Below, piece by piece: positions 1 to 13,047 of a stretch of DNA of 64,000 nt. The translations under genes were made by a program, and so were the position numbers. The notes beneath the pieces are model-generated. The model was given only the letters and a program-made list of their open reading frames with translations, made no database searches and had not been told where the DNA came from. Positions within the stretch are counted from its first letter, which is position 1; each line of letters starts with the position of its first letter. The DNA comes from Thelephora terrestris (lineage: Eukaryota > Basidiomycota > Agaricomycetes > Thelephorales > Thelephoraceae), in contig WIUZ02000009.1 in the NCBI GenBank assembly GCA_015956445.1, forward strand, positions 1 to 64,000, given 5' to 3'.

Positions 1-91
1 TTCCCTAGAGGCTCGCGCCTCTGAACCGAGGACCCGACCTTCTAACTGCCATCTCTGCCCTCTCGTACTCCGAAGCTTTGTGGCTAGTTCA
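1..91 (+). repeat. 5' LTR, 3'-terminal part
   Basis: These bases match the last part of the 3' LTR (8231-8322) and end in the same GGCTAGTTCA. The rest of this LTR is cut off by the window start. The same end is seen in inverted orientation at 14002 onwards in a solo LTR. Confidence 0.9.
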
Positions 92-93
92 TC

Positions 94-111
94 TGGAACA
101 CCACGCCGGGA
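94..111 (+). promoter_or_regulatory. Putative tRNA primer binding site
   Basis: Two bases after the LTR end comes TGGAACACCACGCCGGGA. It opens with TGG, the complement of a tRNA 3' CCA end, which is the usual position and form of an LTR-element primer site. I cannot name the priming tRNA from memory. Confidence 0.6.
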
Positions 112-516
112 CCACGGTTATTTCCGCTCCTTTGACTCATTAAGTCTTCCATCATTCCCTCTACTCGCCGAGAGAAGCGTCTCTCTGACCTTCGGGATTA
201 TCTGTCTGAGACAGTCCCACCCTTCCCACCCACTTTTAGTGATCCTTTCGTTGAAGGTTTCTCTCCCCCTTATCCCGCTGTTCCCGATAATTCTGTTGGA
301 CGCTCCCGACGATTTTGATCTTTTAGATTCCAGTTCCCTTACTTCCCTGATAGATTCATCGCGATCCCCGTTTCATATTCCCTCTTCCACGGTCTCTTCT
401 CTTTCGTCCATAGCTTCACTTTCTCCCAGCCCTCCACCCACACAGCAGACCATGGCCGCACCTCCCTTCTACATGCCTCTCTCGCACCACTCGCGACGCT
501 CCCAAATTCCGAGAGG

Positions 517-2619
517 ATGAGCGAGGCTTCAAGGCCTTCTTCAAGAATGTCTCGGAGCTCGCGAAGCGTGCGGGACTCACAGACGCTGATGCTATTGAGT
601 GGGCGATCTCCTATGGTGGCGACGAGAGCGAAAACTGGGAGAATGTCGCTTGCATGGCTCCTGGTCGCGTTCCCCCTCCTACCCTCGACGAATTTAGGGA
701 GGAAGTACGTCTGCGCTACCCCCCACCTACTCAGCGATCGTCGCTACAGCATCATGGACCTCCACAGACACATGGAGGCCACCCAGTGCTTCCGCACAAT
801 GTCTCAGGACGAAGTAGGCGCATACTATCGGAAGTTCACCACGATCTCGGACTATCTTATCGCGCAGGATCGTCTCTCCACTCGCGAGCGGAATGCCTTC
901 TACTTAAAGGGTTTCCCGCAGTTCATCCGCACCTTGATGAAGCAGAGGCTCGCGATAAAGAAGCCCGACGTTCGTCCCGCTGACGGCTATAGCTTGGAGG
1001 ACCTCCACGAGGCCGCTATCTTTGCTGTGGATTCCCGAGATCCCGACAGCGAGATAAAGGTCGAACCAGAGATCAAGGTCGAGAAGAATGGACAGATGGA
1101 GGAACTGCTGAAGATGATGGGCACCCTTCTCGCTCAGACTCAGCGCAACTCAGCCCCTCCCGTCGCGACGCAGCAGTATCCCAGGACGGATGGTTACCCT
1201 ACTCCGGGAGGAGTAGCACAAAACCCCCCCCAGTGGGAGCCCCAGCCTCGTCCTCAGAGCTACTGCATGTTCTGCAACGCTCCCGACCACTTCCTCCGTG
1301 TCTGTCCCATCGTCGGGCAGTACCTCCAGCAGGGAAAGATCATTAGGAACAGCGATAACAAGATCACTCTTCCCGATGGTCGATTCCTCCCTCGAACGGT
1401 TCCTGGCAGTTGCATGCGCGAACGTCTTGACAACTACGCCGACTGGAAACGTCGCAACCCCCAGAGGAACCAGTACGAGCCCGCCGCGACCAACTTCTTC
1501 GAGAGCAACGACGAGTACGCCTTTGAGGTCGAGGTCTCTTCCTTTGAGCCCAATGAGACCGACGACGAGATCCAGGTTATGCACGCAAAGATAAACTCTC
1601 TTCTCGAAGCTCAGAAGGCTCGTCGCGAACAGTTCGATGGCGTTGAGGTCCCTCCTCGCAAGACTGGGTTCCCTTCCCGCCAGAAGGCCCCAGCTCCTCC
1701 TCCCGCTTCCTCTCCTGCTCCCGCTCCCCCTCAGCCGAATATCCACGGCCAGCGAGTTCCCCTAAAGCCATTCCCTCATCGGGATACCCCTCCTCACCTC
1801 GCTGGGAAGCCTGGAGCACCTGTAGATCCTCCCGCTCGTCCCCAAGGTCCTATGAAGCCTCTCGACATGCCCCCCAAGCCTTCTGCCGATGACTCGAAGC
1901 ATCGCTACCACTCTGCGATTGAGTCCTCTGTCAATGTCAACGACGTCATTGACAGGGCTCTAGATGCTAAGGTCCAGATCTCAGCTCGCGAGATCCTGGC
2001 TGTCTCGACGGATGCGCGCAAGCATGTCAAGGACTTGGTCTCGACGCGAAAGGTTGCGGCAAACCTTATCGCGAAGGATTCTACGGATTCCTACCTTACC
2101 TCCTTCTTGGAGCCCGATTCTCCCGCAGTTTATCTCGACGTCCACAAATACGACCCGACGACTTCCTCTGCTGCTCCCTCCCTCCCGCTACGAGTCATCT
2201 ATCCTACCTTCGCACCAGGAGTCGAACCTGAGTGCATTCTGGACAGCGGAGCGCAAATCGTCGTGATGCGGAAGGATATCTGGGAGAAACTTCGGTCTCC
2301 TATCACTGCCAACAAGGCAATGGCTATGGAGTCTGCGAACAGTGGTACTACTCTGACCCTCGGGATGGTCGAGCAGCAGCCTGTCACTCTAGGACAGATC
2401 ACTGTCTTCCTGCAGATCCAGGTTGTGGAGGACGCTCCTTTTGAGGTTCTTCTTGGTAGACCCTTCTTTGACGTCCTATCTTGCATGGATATCAGCCACG
2501 CTGGCGGTATTCACAAGATTCATGTCAGAGATCCCAAGACTGGAACTCCCTACGTCTTCTCGACGAGCCCTCGTCCGCCCAAGCCTTCGCGAGGACCTGC
2601 CGTAAATTTTCGTTTGTAG
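517..2619 (+). CDS. Gag-protease polyprotein of the Ty3/gypsy element
   Basis: This 700-residue frame carries the structural gag part and the protease. A CCHC zinc knuckle (C-x2-C-x4-H-x4-[16 protein letters not shown]) lies near residue 250 and would bind RNA. A proline-rich linker follows. The aspartic protease has ILDSGAQ near residue 570 and a later VLLGRPFF. The pol frame overlaps the end of this one in a different phase; Ty3 relatives are known to reach pol by programmed frameshifting. The first ATG is taken as start, but the true start is not certain. Confidence 0.85.
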   Translation: MSEASRPSSRMSRSSRSVRDSQTLMLLSGRSPMVATRAKTGRMSLAWLLVAFPLLPSTNLGRKYVCATPHLLSDRRYSIMDLHRHMEATQCFRTMSQDEVGAYYRKFTTISDYLIAQDRLSTRERNAFYLKGFPQFIRTLMKQRLAIKKPDVRPADGYSLEDLHEAAIFAVDSRDPDSEIKVEPEIKVEKNGQMEELLKMMGTLLAQTQRNSAPPVATQQYPRTDGYPTPGGVAQNPPQWEPQPRPQSYCMFCNAPDHFLRVCPIVGQYLQQGKIIRNSDNKITLPDGRFLPRTVPGSCMRERLDNYADWKRRNPQRNQYEPAATNFFESNDEYAFEVEVSSFEPNETDDEIQVMHAKINSLLEAQKARREQFDGVEVPPRKTGFPSRQKAPAPPPASSPAPAPPQPNIHGQRVPLKPFPHRDTPPHLAGKPGAPVDPPARPQGPMKPLDMPPKPSADDSKHRYHSAIESSVNVNDVIDRALDAKVQISAREILAVSTDARKHVKDLVSTRKVAANLIAKDSTDSYLTSFLEPDSPAVYLDVHKYDPTTSSAAPSLPLRVIYPTFAPGVEPECILDSGAQIVVMRKDIWEKLRSPITANKAMAMESANSGTTLTLGMVEQQPVTLGQITVFLQIQVVEDAPFEVLLGRPFFDVLSCMDISHAGGIHKIHVRDPKTGTPYVFSTSPRPPKPSRGPAVNFRL

Positions 2620-5600
2620 GCGATTCTACGAGCTCCTCCCGACCACGTTTCAGTCATAGCGAAGCGTCTGGTCCCCTCCTAGAATCGTCGCGATCTTTCG
2701 GCTTCCTGCAGGCTCTCGATAGCAGAACTCCTCCCTCCTCTCAGCGATCATATAATCAGTTTTCATGCATGTCTCCCACGTTGCCTCTCTCCTCATATGC
2801 ACCACCATCGGCATTGTTTTCTGGCTCTTGTCTCCCTTTCTTTCCCGACCCTGTTCCTTCGTTTTCTTCAGATGTCTTGCCTTCGCCTCCCGGTCCTTCT
2901 CCTACCTCCCGTTCCTTTTCGCGACTTGTTCCCGCCCCTTTTGACTGTACTAATATTTCTTTGGACTCTTGTACTTCTTCGGACTTGGCACTTACTTTAG
3001 ATTCTGACAATCAATCGTTTTCCTCTTATTCTGTGCATGACTTAAGTTCTCCCTCTTCGTTCTCCACAAGCCAGTTTGTTTCTCCCAACTTCTACTCCAC
3101 TTCTTCTTGCTTTTCATTCTACGAACAGCCTTCTTTCGATATCTCCCCTCCCTCTTCTCCCGACATTATTTCTACTCCCATTGGCTCATTCCCTATTGTA
3201 CCTTCACCCTCCCGCACTATTCCCCTTCCTTCTCGACAGGTTCCTGATTTTAGATCTAGATTCCCTTCTCCATCTTCTCTTCGTAGTACCGGTCCTATTG
3301 TTTCCTCCACATCTTCCACTTCAGTAGATTTCTATAGTTCTCTCACCTCCTTCTTCACCTCCTTCCCCTCCATGGATCGTCGCGACGCCTTCCTGTCTTT
3401 TGCCGCCCTCCGTAACGCCATCCCGCCATCCCCTACAAATCCCTACCCACCTCTCCAGCTTGCTAGCGTCTGGCTTACTGAGCACTTCACTCAGAGCCCC
3501 TTCCTGGATCTAGGTTCTGATGGCGACTTCGAATCCCTTCTCTACAAGAAGGTGGCAAACAAGACTAGGCCAGTAGCGACGACCCTGCCAGAGAACTTCC
3601 GGATTGTCCGTCACGAGCATCCCGATCCCCTCGCGAATCTCCTCCCTCTCCCTTCTCATCCTCCCGACTTCATCCCGACGGGGAGATTCACTCGCGAGCG
3701 CCGTGACAAGATGGACATCGGGAAGGATCTTCTCTGGCCTGAAGAGATCAAACTAGCTGAGTGGATTGTTGCCCAGCATCACGCAGCTTTCGCCTGGACT
3801 GACGAGGAACGAGGTGCCTTTGATCCCCAGTACTTCGCGCCCATCGAGATCCCTCATATCTCGCATGTTCCGTGGGTTCTGAAGCAAGGCCCTATTCCTC
3901 GTGGCATCCTTCAGGAAGTCATCAGGATCATCGAGGACAAGTGGCGGTCGGGTGTCTATGAACCCTCCTCTTCGTCCTACAATTCCCGATGGTTTTGTGT
4001 CTTCAAGAAGGATGGCAAGTCCCTCCGCCTAGTTCACTCTCTGGAGCCGTTGAATGCAGTCACTGTTCGCAATGCCGCGATGCCTCCCTACACCGAGATC
4101 GTTGCAGAGGACTTTGCTGCGCGATCTATCTACACCACTCTCGACCTCTATGTTTCCTTCGATCAACGCCAGCTTCACGAGAGGTCTCGCGACATGACTA
4201 CCTTCAACACTCCTCTGGGTTCCTTCAGGCTCACTGTTCTCCCGATGGGCTGGACGAACTCTCCCGCCGTTCTTCAGGGTGACGTCACTCACATCCTACG
4301 ACCCGAGATTCCTCACTGGACTCAACCCTTCGCTGATGATGTCCCTATCAAAGGTCCTAAGTCTCGCTACGAGCTTCCCGACGGTTCCTACGAGACCGTT
4401 CCCGACAATCCCGATATTCGGCGATTTGTCTGGGAGCATCTCGAGGCTGTCCATCGTATCATCCAGCGAGTAGAGTCCTACGGAGCTACGTTCAGCGGGA
4501 AGAAGGCCTTTATTGGTGTCCCTCGTGCTGATATCCTCGGACATGTTTGTACTTACGAAGGCCGAGTTGCAGATCCTTCGCGCGTGCAGGCTATCCAGGA
4601 CTGGCCCATCCCGAAGAGTGTCTCAGAGGTTCGCGCATTTTTGGGCACTTGTGGAGTTCTCAGGATCTTCATTAAGGGCTACACGCTCGTCGCGAGGCCT
4701 CTGATTCATCTCACTCGGAAGGGTATCACCTTTGAGATCGGCCCCCAGCAGCTAGAGTCTATGGCGAGACTCAAGGCCGCTATCCTCTCCTCTCCCGCCC
4801 TGCGCCCTATCGAGTACGAGTCCGACAGACCAGTTATCCTTGCGGTCGACTCCTGCGCGAACGGTGTAGGGTACATTCTCTTCCAGATCGGAGAGAATGG
4901 GAAGCGCTATCCCAGCAGGTTCGGTTCTATCACCTTCAACGATCGCGAGTCTCGCTACTCCCAGGCTAAGCTCGAGCTCTACGGCCTCTTTCGCGCCCTC
5001 AAGCACACTCAGATCTTCACCATCGGTGTGCAGAAGCTGGTTGTAGAGATGGACGCGAAGTTTGTCAAAGGCATGATCAACTCCCCCACCTTGCATCCTA
5101 ACGACGCCGTGAACCGCTGGATCTCGGCGATCCTCTTGTTTGACTTCGAGCTTGTCCATGTTCCCGCAGAGAGGCACACAGGAGCTGATGGACTGTCCCG
5201 ACGTCCTCGCGCTCCTGAGGATCCTCCTCGCGACGATGGCGACGAGCTCGAGGACTGGATTGACTCGAACACTGGTTTCTATATTGACCTTCACACTCCC
5301 TCTTTTCATGACCCTCTTCTTTCCATAGTGCATTCCTATATTTCGGACTCACCCACTATTCCTTCGTCTGTAGTTCCCGCTTTCATGCTTCCCTCTTGCT
5401 CTCCTACTTCGCTTGCTTCTTCTTATTCCACTTCACATGTTCCTTCCCCTTCTATTCGCTCTCCTTCCCCTCTATCCTCTCCCCCTCTCGAGATTCCTCG
5501 CTCGGTGAAGGCCCTTCGTCGCGATGACAGAGTTTCCCTTATTCGCCAGTTTTTGACCGATCTTTCGCGACCTCCCGATCTTTCTGACGAGCAGTACAGA

Positions 5601-6905
5601 CTCTTCATCCGACAAGCCACTGATTACTTTCTTTACGAAGGTAGCCTCTTTCGGAAGCGTCAGTCGGGATCCCCTCAGCTTGTCCCGAAGCCTAGTGAAC
5701 GCCTCGAGCTTGTTCGCTATGCTCACGATGTTCTAGGACACAAGGGTATCTTCGCGACGACTCAGTCTCTCTCAGTCCGATTCTGGTGGCCCGAGCTTGC
5801 CAAGGATGTCCGCTGGTATACTAGGACTTGCCACGAGTGTCAGGTGCGACAGACCAAGTACTTTCACATCCCACCTATCGTCCCGCCTGTCCCCTCGCTC
5901 TTCCGCAAGGCTCACATGGATACCTTCCTCATGCCTCGCGTCGGGAACTATCGCTACGTGGTCCACGCCCGCTGCGCGATGAGTTCTTGGCCTGAGGGAC
6001 GTGCTACTACTGCGGACTCTGCTAAGGTCATCTCGACGTTCATCTTCCAGGACATCCTCTGCCGTTGGGGTGGTCTCGATGAGATTGTCACCGACAATGC
6101 TGCTCCCTACATTGCCGCTGTTGATATGCTTGGAGAACAGTATGGGATCCGACACATTAGGATCTCAGGCTACAACTCTCAGGCTAATGGGATCGTTGAG
6201 TCGAAGCATTTCGACGTTCGCAAGGCTATCATGAAGACTTGTCAGGGCAACGAGGCCAAGTGGCGCGAGGTTCTCCCGCAGGTTTTCTGGGCCGAGCGCG
6301 TTACTATCCGCAAGGCGACTGGCTACTCCCCCTACTTCCTGGCTCACGGTGTCCACCCCCTCCTACCATTTGACATCACCGAAGCCACCTACCTAGCCCC
6401 TACCCAAGACTTTGGCATCACTACTGAGGAGTTAGTCGCACTTCGTGCCCAGCAGCTCGCGAAACGTCCCGAAGATCTCGAAGACATGCGTCAGAGGGTT
6501 GCGAAGTCTCGTCGGAAGAATCTGGAGCAGTTCGAACTGCGCCATGGTTCCCGCATCGTTGATTTTGACTTCGAGTCCGGAGCTTTGGTTCTGGTGCGCA
6601 ACACTCGCGTTGAGGAGTCCTTGAATAGGAAAACCAAGCCTCGCTACCTCGGTCCAATGGTCGTTGTGCGCAAGACAAAGGGGACATCATATATCGTGGC
6701 CGAACTCGATGGAGCACAGTCTCAGCTTCGCGTTGCAGGCTTCCGACTCATCCCCTACTTCCCGCGCACGGCTACCGATATCCCGCTGATCTCTGATCTG
6801 GACGATGACGAGGACTTCACTTGGGACGATCCCGAGGATGTCCGCTACCTTTCTTCCCTTCCCGACGACCATTCCTATGTTTCCCTATCCCCTCCTTCCC
6901 TTTGA
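2481..6905 (+). CDS. Pol polyprotein (RT, RNase H, integrase) of the Ty3/gypsy element
   Basis: The first 300 codons are Ser/Pro-rich and may be only an open overlap with the protease. Recognisable pol begins near 3370. Reverse transcriptase shows [32 protein letters not shown] and a FADD catalytic box (about 4334). RNase H shows [13 protein letters not shown] (about 4840) and [14 protein letters not shown]. Integrase shows an HHCC finger (HDVLGHKG, then CHECQ, about 5725-5840), [14 protein letters not shown] and GIVESKH for the DDE triad. The C-terminal end has an SH3-like [10 protein letters not shown]. The length and order are normal for the family. Confidence 0.92.
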   Translation: MHGYQPRWRYSQDSCQRSQDWNSLRLLDEPSSAQAFARTCRKFSFVGDSTSSSRPRFSHSEASGPLLESSRSFGFLQALDSRTPPSSQRSYNQFSCMSPTLPLSSYAPPSALFSGSCLPFFPDPVPSFSSDVLPSPPGPSPTSRSFSRLVPAPFDCTNISLDSCTSSDLALTLDSDNQSFSSYSVHDLSSPSSFSTSQFVSPNFYSTSSCFSFYEQPSFDISPPSSPDIISTPIGSFPIVPSPSRTIPLPSRQVPDFRSRFPSPSSLRSTGPIVSSTSSTSVDFYSSLTSFFTSFPSMDRRDAFLSFAALRNAIPPSPTNPYPPLQLASVWLTEHFTQSPFLDLGSDGDFESLLYKKVANKTRPVATTLPENFRIVRHEHPDPLANLLPLPSHPPDFIPTGRFTRERRDKMDIGKDLLWPEEIKLAEWIVAQHHAAFAWTDEERGAFDPQYFAPIEIPHISHVPWVLKQGPIPRGILQEVIRIIEDKWRSGVYEPSSSSYNSRWFCVFKKDGKSLRLVHSLEPLNAVTVRNAAMPPYTEIVAEDFAARSIYTTLDLYVSFDQRQLHERSRDMTTFNTPLGSFRLTVLPMGWTNSPAVLQGDVTHILRPEIPHWTQPFADDVPIKGPKSRYELPDGSYETVPDNPDIRRFVWEHLEAVHRIIQRVESYGATFSGKKAFIGVPRADILGHVCTYEGRVADPSRVQAIQDWPIPKSVSEVRAFLGTCGVLRIFIKGYTLVARPLIHLTRKGITFEIGPQQLESMARLKAAILSSPALRPIEYESDRPVILAVDSCANGVGYILFQIGENGKRYPSRFGSITFNDRESRYSQAKLELYGLFRALKHTQIFTIGVQKLVVEMDAKFVKGMINSPTLHPNDAVNRWISAILLFDFELVHVPAERHTGADGLSRRPRAPEDPPRDDGDELEDWIDSNTGFYIDLHTPSFHDPLLSIVHSYISDSPTIPSSVVPAFMLPSCSPTSLASSYSTSHVPSPSIRSPSPLSSPPLEIPRSVKALRRDDRVSLIRQFLTDLSRPPDLSDEQYRLFIRQATDYFLYEGSLFRKRQSGSPQLVPKPSERLELVRYAHDVLGHKGIFATTQSLSVRFWWPELAKDVRWYTRTCHECQVRQTKYFHIPPIVPPVPSLFRKAHMDTFLMPRVGNYRYVVHARCAMSSWPEGRATTADSAKVISTFIFQDILCRWGGLDEIVTDNAAPYIAAVDMLGEQYGIRHIRISGYNSQANGIVESKHFDVRKAIMKTCQGNEAKWREVLPQVFWAERVTIRKATGYSPYFLAHGVHPLLPFDITEATYLAPTQDFGITTEELVALRAQQLAKRPEDLEDMRQRVAKSRRKNLEQFELRHGSRIVDFDFESGALVLVRNTRVEESLNRKTKPRYLGPMVVVRKTKGTSYIVAELDGAQSQLRVAGFRLIPYFPRTATDIPLISDLDDDEDFTWDDPEDVRYLSSLPDDHSYVSLSPPSL

Positions 6906-7297
6906 TTATCACATCCCATCCCTATGTTACGCTATTCCCCTTCCATCCCTCCCGACTCACTGCTATGCCTTTATATCATCCACTTCTACGTCCCGCCCAT
7001 ATTGTTCCTGACCACGGACTATCCCTCATTGTTTCTTGCTCCATTTATTCGTTCACTCTTCCTATCTACACGACTTTACTCTTTCATTTGGACCTTACTA
7101 TCGGACACTTTCTATATCCACAAAGCACCTCTTCTAGTTAGATTTCCTTTCGTTCCACACTCCCTCTATCCCGACTTTTCCCTATTTCTCGCTATCCCTT
7201 TCTCTCGGCCCCCCGAGTTTCTATCAGAAGTCCCAAGGAGACTCCTCTTGCGCCTCAAGACAACCGAGGACGGTTGCTCTCTGAAGTCCCAAGGAGA
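6906..7297 (+). other. Non-coding stretch between pol and 3' LTR
   Basis: A pyrimidine-rich untranslated stretch. A short purine run (AAGGAGA) directly before the 3' LTR at 7298 is the likely polypurine tract that primes plus-strand synthesis. No gene is seen. Confidence 0.6.
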
Positions 7298-7948
7298 TGT
7301 CGTGACCGTATTTCGGACACTATCCGGAATCGCGACCTTCTCTCGACTATCGACAACCGCTGCGCGAGGTCTGGATGACCTCCCTCAGCATTCTCGACTG
7401 TCCCGACGAGGATTTGCCTGTCCCTTCACTTCGCCACACGTCCCTCTCTCCCTATTCTCCCTCGCGACTTCCCGACGTTTTCCCTTTCGACCTGCGACTT
7501 AGACCTGCGACCTGCGACCTGCGCCCTTCGACCTTAGACCTGCGACCCGCGTTCTCTAGTAGATAGTTTCTCTCAGACTCTTATTCCTTCACACCTCGTC
7601 CCGATTACGTCCCGACCAGTCCCGATCGTGTCCCGACCATTTCCCGATCCTCCATCACGGCTCTTACCTTTAGCTTTCCTTTCCCTATCTCCGTTTCCTG
7701 CGTCCCGATCACGTCTCGATCGATCGCTTCGCTCTCGACTCTAGGCCTCCCTCTGGTTCGTTTTCCAACCACATTCTTTTCCCTCGCTGTTCCCTTCGAT
7801 CCCTTGCCTTCCCTATGTCATAGACGCGTCATTAGGTCTTTTGACATCACTTTGGTTCGTTTCCTTTGGTCCCTTCGTTCTCAGAGCCCCCAGTATTGTA
7901 TATAAAGGCCCCTGTATTCGATAGACTCCAGCAATCAATCAGCAGCGT

Positions 7949-7982
<34 letters not shown>

Positions 7983-8322
7983 GAGGCCTAGCAGCGTTGC
8001 TACGGTCCTCCCTTCGGTTCCCTCGTCGTCTCGCCCTCGTTCTCGTTGTCCCTCTGGTCTCTTGTGTCCCGCTGGTGTCCCGATTTCTGACTCTGTTGTC
8101 CCGACGTATCCCGACGTTTCCCTTTGTTGGTTATCGGTAGTTTCGTTCTCTGGCTTTCCCGTCGTCCTCTGCCTCGTTCTCCCGTTCTCTTCCCGACTTT
8201 CTCTCTCACCTTTCATTCGCTTCCCGCAGATTCCCTAGAGGCTCGCGCCTCTGAACCGAGGACCCGACCTTCTAACTGCCATCTCTGCCCTCTCGGACTC
8301 CGAAGGCTTTGTGGCTAGTTCA
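7298..8322 (+). repeat. 3' LTR of the Ty3/gypsy element
   Basis: It runs from TGTCGTGACCG to GGCTAGTTCA (1025 bp). The start is confirmed by the inverted solo copy at 14002-15057, which has the same two ends. It holds a TATA box (TGTATATAAAGG, about 7897-7908) and a (TC)n run at about 7951-7979. It is rich in CCCGA words. The base pairs after it are GCGT, which fit the 4-bp NCGN target repeats seen at the other LTR insertions. Confidence 0.88.
7897..7925 (+). promoter_or_regulatory. LTR promoter TATA box
   Basis: TATATAAAGG followed by CCCCTGTATTCGATAGACTC. The other LTR family has a near-identical block (TAGTATATAAGCC then CTGTATTCGATAGACTC, about 25395-25425), so the core promoter is shared between the two LTR families. 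Confidence 0.65.
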
Positions 8323-9851
8323 GCGTCCATCCATCCCATGTTTCTCTGCATTATTTGGCCTTTTCGGGGGGCCCGTCCCGGTCAGTTTGCGTCCTTGTGA
8401 GCGGCTGTCTTGTTTGTTGTTGTTCTCTTCTGCCGAGGATGGCGACGTGAATATGAGTTTGAACGTCTATGATGGGCAGTCAGAACTTAAGGGGTCCGAG
8501 AGACAGTGGAGGTGTGCTTGCCTTCACAAGTAGCTGGCTTCTTAGGAATCCCTTCTCAACGTCTCTTAGATCTCCTTCCTCTCCTTCATATAAGCACCGA
8601 ATCCAATAGTCTGATGATGCGCTATAGCCATCGAGTTCATCGCGGACTTTGGCACGAACACTGGAAGACGTGCCGCATTCGGATCAGCACCCGTTGTGTA
8701 AAACGATGGCCCGGACGGACGTCGTGTGGGATATCGGCAGGCACCCACCTGAGATCGTCCCAATCATACCTAATCGGGCATAACAATCTTCCTGTCAGAT
8801 CATGCTGCAAACCACGTCCGTCCCTTATCGAGAGAGTGAGACGTTGTGCCTCTGTGACTCCTGGCCGTGCGTTGATCCACTCAGCAATCTTTGGTTTGGC
8901 GCGAGAGTGATCGTCACTTCTGGCGGAGTTGGCGCCAGAGATGAGCTAAGAGGGAAAGATGAGTAATATTTCAGTCGAATGATCGGAGGAAATCGTCCAA
9001 CATGTGTGTAGTAGTGTGTTCTCAGCGACTCACTTCGCTCACTTATTTTTTGTTTCAGTCCGGGGATGAGCTTCGTCAAGGCTTGAAACGAACGCCAATC
9101 GCGATCGCGTCTGGGCGTTGAACAAAGACTTGAACAAGGTTGAAAATGCAACATGGAAGTCTCACCTTTGTGCCAATTCCTGTGGGTCTTGTGGAGGCCG
9201 AGGCGTCTCCTCGTTGTCCTCGTCCTCTTCGTCTGACACGCCCAGCAGCCGTCGATCGTTCTCCATCACAAGTTGCTGGATGGAGCCACAGAGGGTCACA
9301 AGCCAACGGATCCCTCTGCCACTTCTTCGGATTACGACATGAGCAGGAGGAGCACTGAAGAACTAGGTAAGAGTCATTCTTGTCCATCCGCGCATGAAAA
9401 AAAACTTGACTCGAGTTCTGACCGTTCGCTCCCACTTCGATTGTTGTTGCCTTCGGTAAGGTCGCGTTCGTCGTCGTCGCCTTCGGTGCAATTGTTCCCA
9501 TTGGAATTACCTTCACTAGATGTAGAGGCTTGACTCGGCGACATGGATGGATGAATCCAGGGAGGTGGGCTGGGTGGATTTGGGTGACCGTCCAACACAC
9601 TCTTTATATCTTCCCTCAGGTCCCGGTTGCCAACCGCCAGTGGCTCGGGAGCAAGATCCGGTGCCTGCGGCAACGTCCCAGGCTAGTCTGGAGTATTTTC
9701 TTCGCTTAGATAACTAGCCGTGACCAGTTGCAACCCCTGGTTGCTCGGAGCAAGGCCCGACCCGGTCCATGATAGTCTCAGGCCATGGGAATGTTTCAGG
9801 TGAGATCTGACCCCACCAAAAACTCTCGTTTGCCGTAACGCCGCTGCAGCG
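8323..9851. other. Stretch without a recognised gene
   Basis: About 1.5 kb between the gypsy 3' LTR and the Plavaka transposase start. Small open frames occur on both strands (for instance minus 9076-9600) but show no motif and low-complexity composition. It probably holds the 5' flank and end of the Plavaka transposon; I could not find its terminal repeat by eye. Confidence 0.5.
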
Positions 9852-11229
9852 ATGAAGGGTGGGCACTCCTGTGTGTCCCCATGCACAGGTTGTTGGAAGA
9901 AACCCGGTTCTCTCACCCGGCACCAGAAGACCTGTGTTCATTGGCGAGCGCATGAGGAAAAAATGCTCAAGCTCCGAGCAGAGGCGGCTTCGCAAAGTCC
10001 TGGAAAACGTAGGAAAACTTCGCACAAGAAGGTATGATACTCAAACCTGCACATGCAATACATCTAACGAGTTTTGCAGGCGGTGACCACACACGACGTG
10101 GAACCGGTCTCAATGAACTTCAGTGAAACAGCTATGCCTGGAGCCTACCCAGGGGATCTTTCACCCCCGCTGTTGCCTGCCGATACAATGGACCTGCCAG
10201 CACCTGTGGTACCACCACGTCGAGCCCGAAAACAACCAGCGCGCTTTCGGGACATCCTTCCTGAAACCCCCATTCCTGTACCTCCAAAACCCCGACTCCC
10301 GACAGTGTACCTCATGGTCACTGATCCACTCACAACTGCTTCAAATGTATTTGGGCTCTTTCGGAAGTATCTCTTTCATCCGTCGTATGATCCGGATTCA
10401 GTCGTCGATCCTAGCGACCTTTCGAACCTTGGCGTTCGACGCACGTCTCTCCCTCCATCTCCAGAACCTAAAGTGACGGACCACGAACCTCCTTGGCCGT
10501 TCCCCAATATGACAATCTGGAGGTTAATGAAGTGGGTAAACACCGGGAGCCGGTCAAAGTCTGAAGGCGAAGTCAACCGTCTTGTCAACGAAGTCCTCAA
10601 TGCCCCCGATTTCCGCACTGAAGATCTTGACAGTTTCAGCACCCATCGAGAGAACAGTCGCCTTGATGCAGCAAATAAGGCCAGTCCTCTTGACGATGGC
10701 TTCCAGGTCACCTCGGTCACGATCGAGGTACCCACCGGAAAACCGAGCGACGCCGGAACATCTCGTTCATACTCAGTGCCCGGTCTACACTACAGGAAAC
10801 TCTTGAACGTTATCAAGGCCGCGTTTCAAGACCCTCTCTCACGTTACTTCCACCTCACCCCATTTTCGCTAATGCACCGGTCACCTGTCACAGGGGAGGA
10901 GCAACGTGTGTACTGTGAACTTTATCATTCGGACGCGTTTATCAAGGAGCACAATCGTGTCCAGAACCGCTCGCCACCCCCACCTGACGATCTCGGCTGC
11001 AAGCTTGAGAAGGTCATCGCTGCGCTCATGTTTTGGTCCGACTCAACGCACCTCACAAACTTTGGAACTGCAAAACTATGGCCCGTGTACCTGTTCTTTG
11101 GGAATCTCTCGAAGTACATTCGGTCACAACCTTCTTCTGGTGCTTGCAATCACCTCGCATATATCCCCTCGGTGTGTTTCACTAAAATTGGGAACTCGTG
11201 TACATATTGACTCGCTCTACAGCTCCCGG

Positions 11230-12274
11230 TGAACAGGGGCTATGGGAGTAATGGTCCGATGGGGAGAAGATGGGGTGCCCTGTCAACGTCGATGAAGGTG
11301 GTCCTTAGTCATACGATGCCTCCTAGCTCCGTAGGGACACGTAGGGAACTGTAGGGAAATGTAGTGAAACGTCGGGAACGTCGGGAACGTCGGGACGTGT
11401 AGGGAGAAGTAGATATCAAGAGGGAATTAAAGATAACTAAAGATAACAGAAGGGAATCAATGAAACAGACAAAGGAACGACGAGGGAAAACTTCGGGACG
11501 ACGATGAGAACTTCGGGAGGTCGGGATCTTCGGGATGACGACAGGACGCTAGAGACGACGACGAGAACGCAGAGACGCAGGTATGACGACGAGAACGATA
11601 GGGAAGACGCAGGAGACTATAGGGAGACGACGACGACGAGAGGAGAACGATAGGGAGAGGAAAACATGGGAATCAGTCCCCTGGATTGGTCTCTGTGTTG
11701 AGTCTATCGAATACAGAGGCTTATATACTAATCTAGGAGGCTCTGAGAACGTAGGAAGCAAGAGGGAATGAACCAAATGATGTCAAAAGACCTAATGACG
11801 AGTCTATGACATGGGGAGGGCGAGGGATCGAAGGGAACGACCAAGGAAAGAGATGTGGTTGAGAAATGAACCAAAAGGGAATGATCGAGCATAGGGATCG
11901 AGAGATTGAGGGGAATGGTGTAGGGAGATATCGCGAAGGTATAGGGAAGTCGGGAGAAGATATAGGGAGGGGTCGCGAATGGTGTAGTGTTGGGAGGGAT
12001 ATAGGGAGGTCGGGGGGGGGGGGGTAGCGAGAGATAGGGAGAATACTAAAACATCGGGAAGGTCGCGAAGCATCGGGACGAGTAGGTTAGTATAGGGAAG
12101 GGAGTAGTGAGGTAAAGGGGGATATACGGGTATGTAGGGAAGTATAGGGATGCATAGGGAGGGGTAGGGAGGTATAGAGAGTATAGAAACATCGCGAAAC
12201 GTCGCGAAGCATCCCGAGGGAAAGGGACGTAGGGAATGTCGCCGACGAGTACTCCAGAGAATGGAGGCATGTCA
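11230..12274 (-). repeat. Solo LTR, second gypsy LTR family, in the transposase gene
   Basis: Read on the minus strand it begins TGACATGCCTCCATTCTC and ends CCCCTGTTCA. A plus-strand copy with the same ends lies at 24850-25936. It is flanked by CCGG on both sides (11226-11229 and 12275-12278), a 4-bp target repeat inside a Plavaka exon. It contains a G run at about 12013-12024, CGGGA-rich minisatellite and a TATA box like that of the gypsy LTR. No internal coding region remains, so it is a solo LTR. Confidence 0.85.
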
Positions 12275-13047
12275 CCGGACTCATTTGAGAGTTGGATTGC
12301 AAGTTGGCACCCGCACTGGGAGACCCAACGAAACCAGCTTATGGCCCATTGCCAGCGCGAACTTATGCAAGCTGTCTGGAAGTATATGTTAGACGATGAC
12401 TTCATCCACGCGATGATATATGGAGTTGTCGTCACATGTTATGATGGTATCAAACGCCGGATTTATCCACGGATATTCACTTATTCCGCCGACTATCCTG
12501 AAAAGTATATTTCCCTCTATTTAAAATTCCTCGGTCTGATGTTTCCCAGGGTTCTCTTAGCCACGATTCGTGACAACGGGCTATGTGATGATTTCGCCGT
12601 TTACCCTCTTTTATTTTCTTTATTTAACGCCTCATCACCACTAAGTCAGTTGGTGCCCTGCCCTAAACACGGCGGTAAACTGTTTATTATGCAGTATGCC
12701 CTATGCTTAACGACTCAAAGTCCAATACGTGGAACGTGCTACTAGTCAAGATACCCCAGAAGACCCGAGGTATAATACGTGAACATGTACCGGCGGACCT
12801 TCATACGAAGATCCCCCCTACCTGGCCCTCCGTTGCCCCTGAACGACTAGTAGATATTCAGGCTACCGACAACAAGGGATGTATTAATAAGCGACGCGCG
12901 CTGACCTCTCGCAGAAGTCAACCGGCTCATTAATCTGACCCTTGGATTGGACTTATGAAAACCATTATGCTTTACGACTCATGGATCACACGCAATAGAC
13001 AAAATAGAAAGAAGATTCATTGGAAGCCGACAGTACAAAAGAGTTAT

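Larger units (their letters stand above)
1..8322 (+). mobile_element. Ty3/gypsy LTR retrotransposon
   Basis: The order is 5' LTR end (1-91), primer binding site, gag-protease frame (517-2619), pol frame (2481-6905) with reverse transcriptase, RNase H and integrase, and a 3' LTR (7298-8322). The domain order RT-RNase H-integrase places it in Ty3/gypsy (Metaviridae-like). The visible part looks whole, with no obvious break. The visible 91 bases of the 5' LTR differ from the 3' LTR at about two places, which suggests a fairly young insertion. The 5' LTR start and its target repeat lie outside the window. Confidence 0.93.

Noticed and set aside
80-520. Separate gene upstream of gag
   Set aside because: It overlaps the LTR end and primer site of the gypsy element and shows only Ser/Pro-rich composition; taken as leader.
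4752-5333. Antisense genes within pol (several minus-strand frames)
   Set aside because: Shadows of a strongly biased coding strand; no motifs.
9076-9600. Minus-strand 174-codon gene before the transposase
   Set aside because: Low-complexity, no motif, no intron signals that fit; not supported.
12584-12960. LTR partner of the 18629-18996 repeat, which would make X a classic LTR element
   Set aside because: The two ends of X show no sequence match beyond the TG...CA bases, so no LTR pair.
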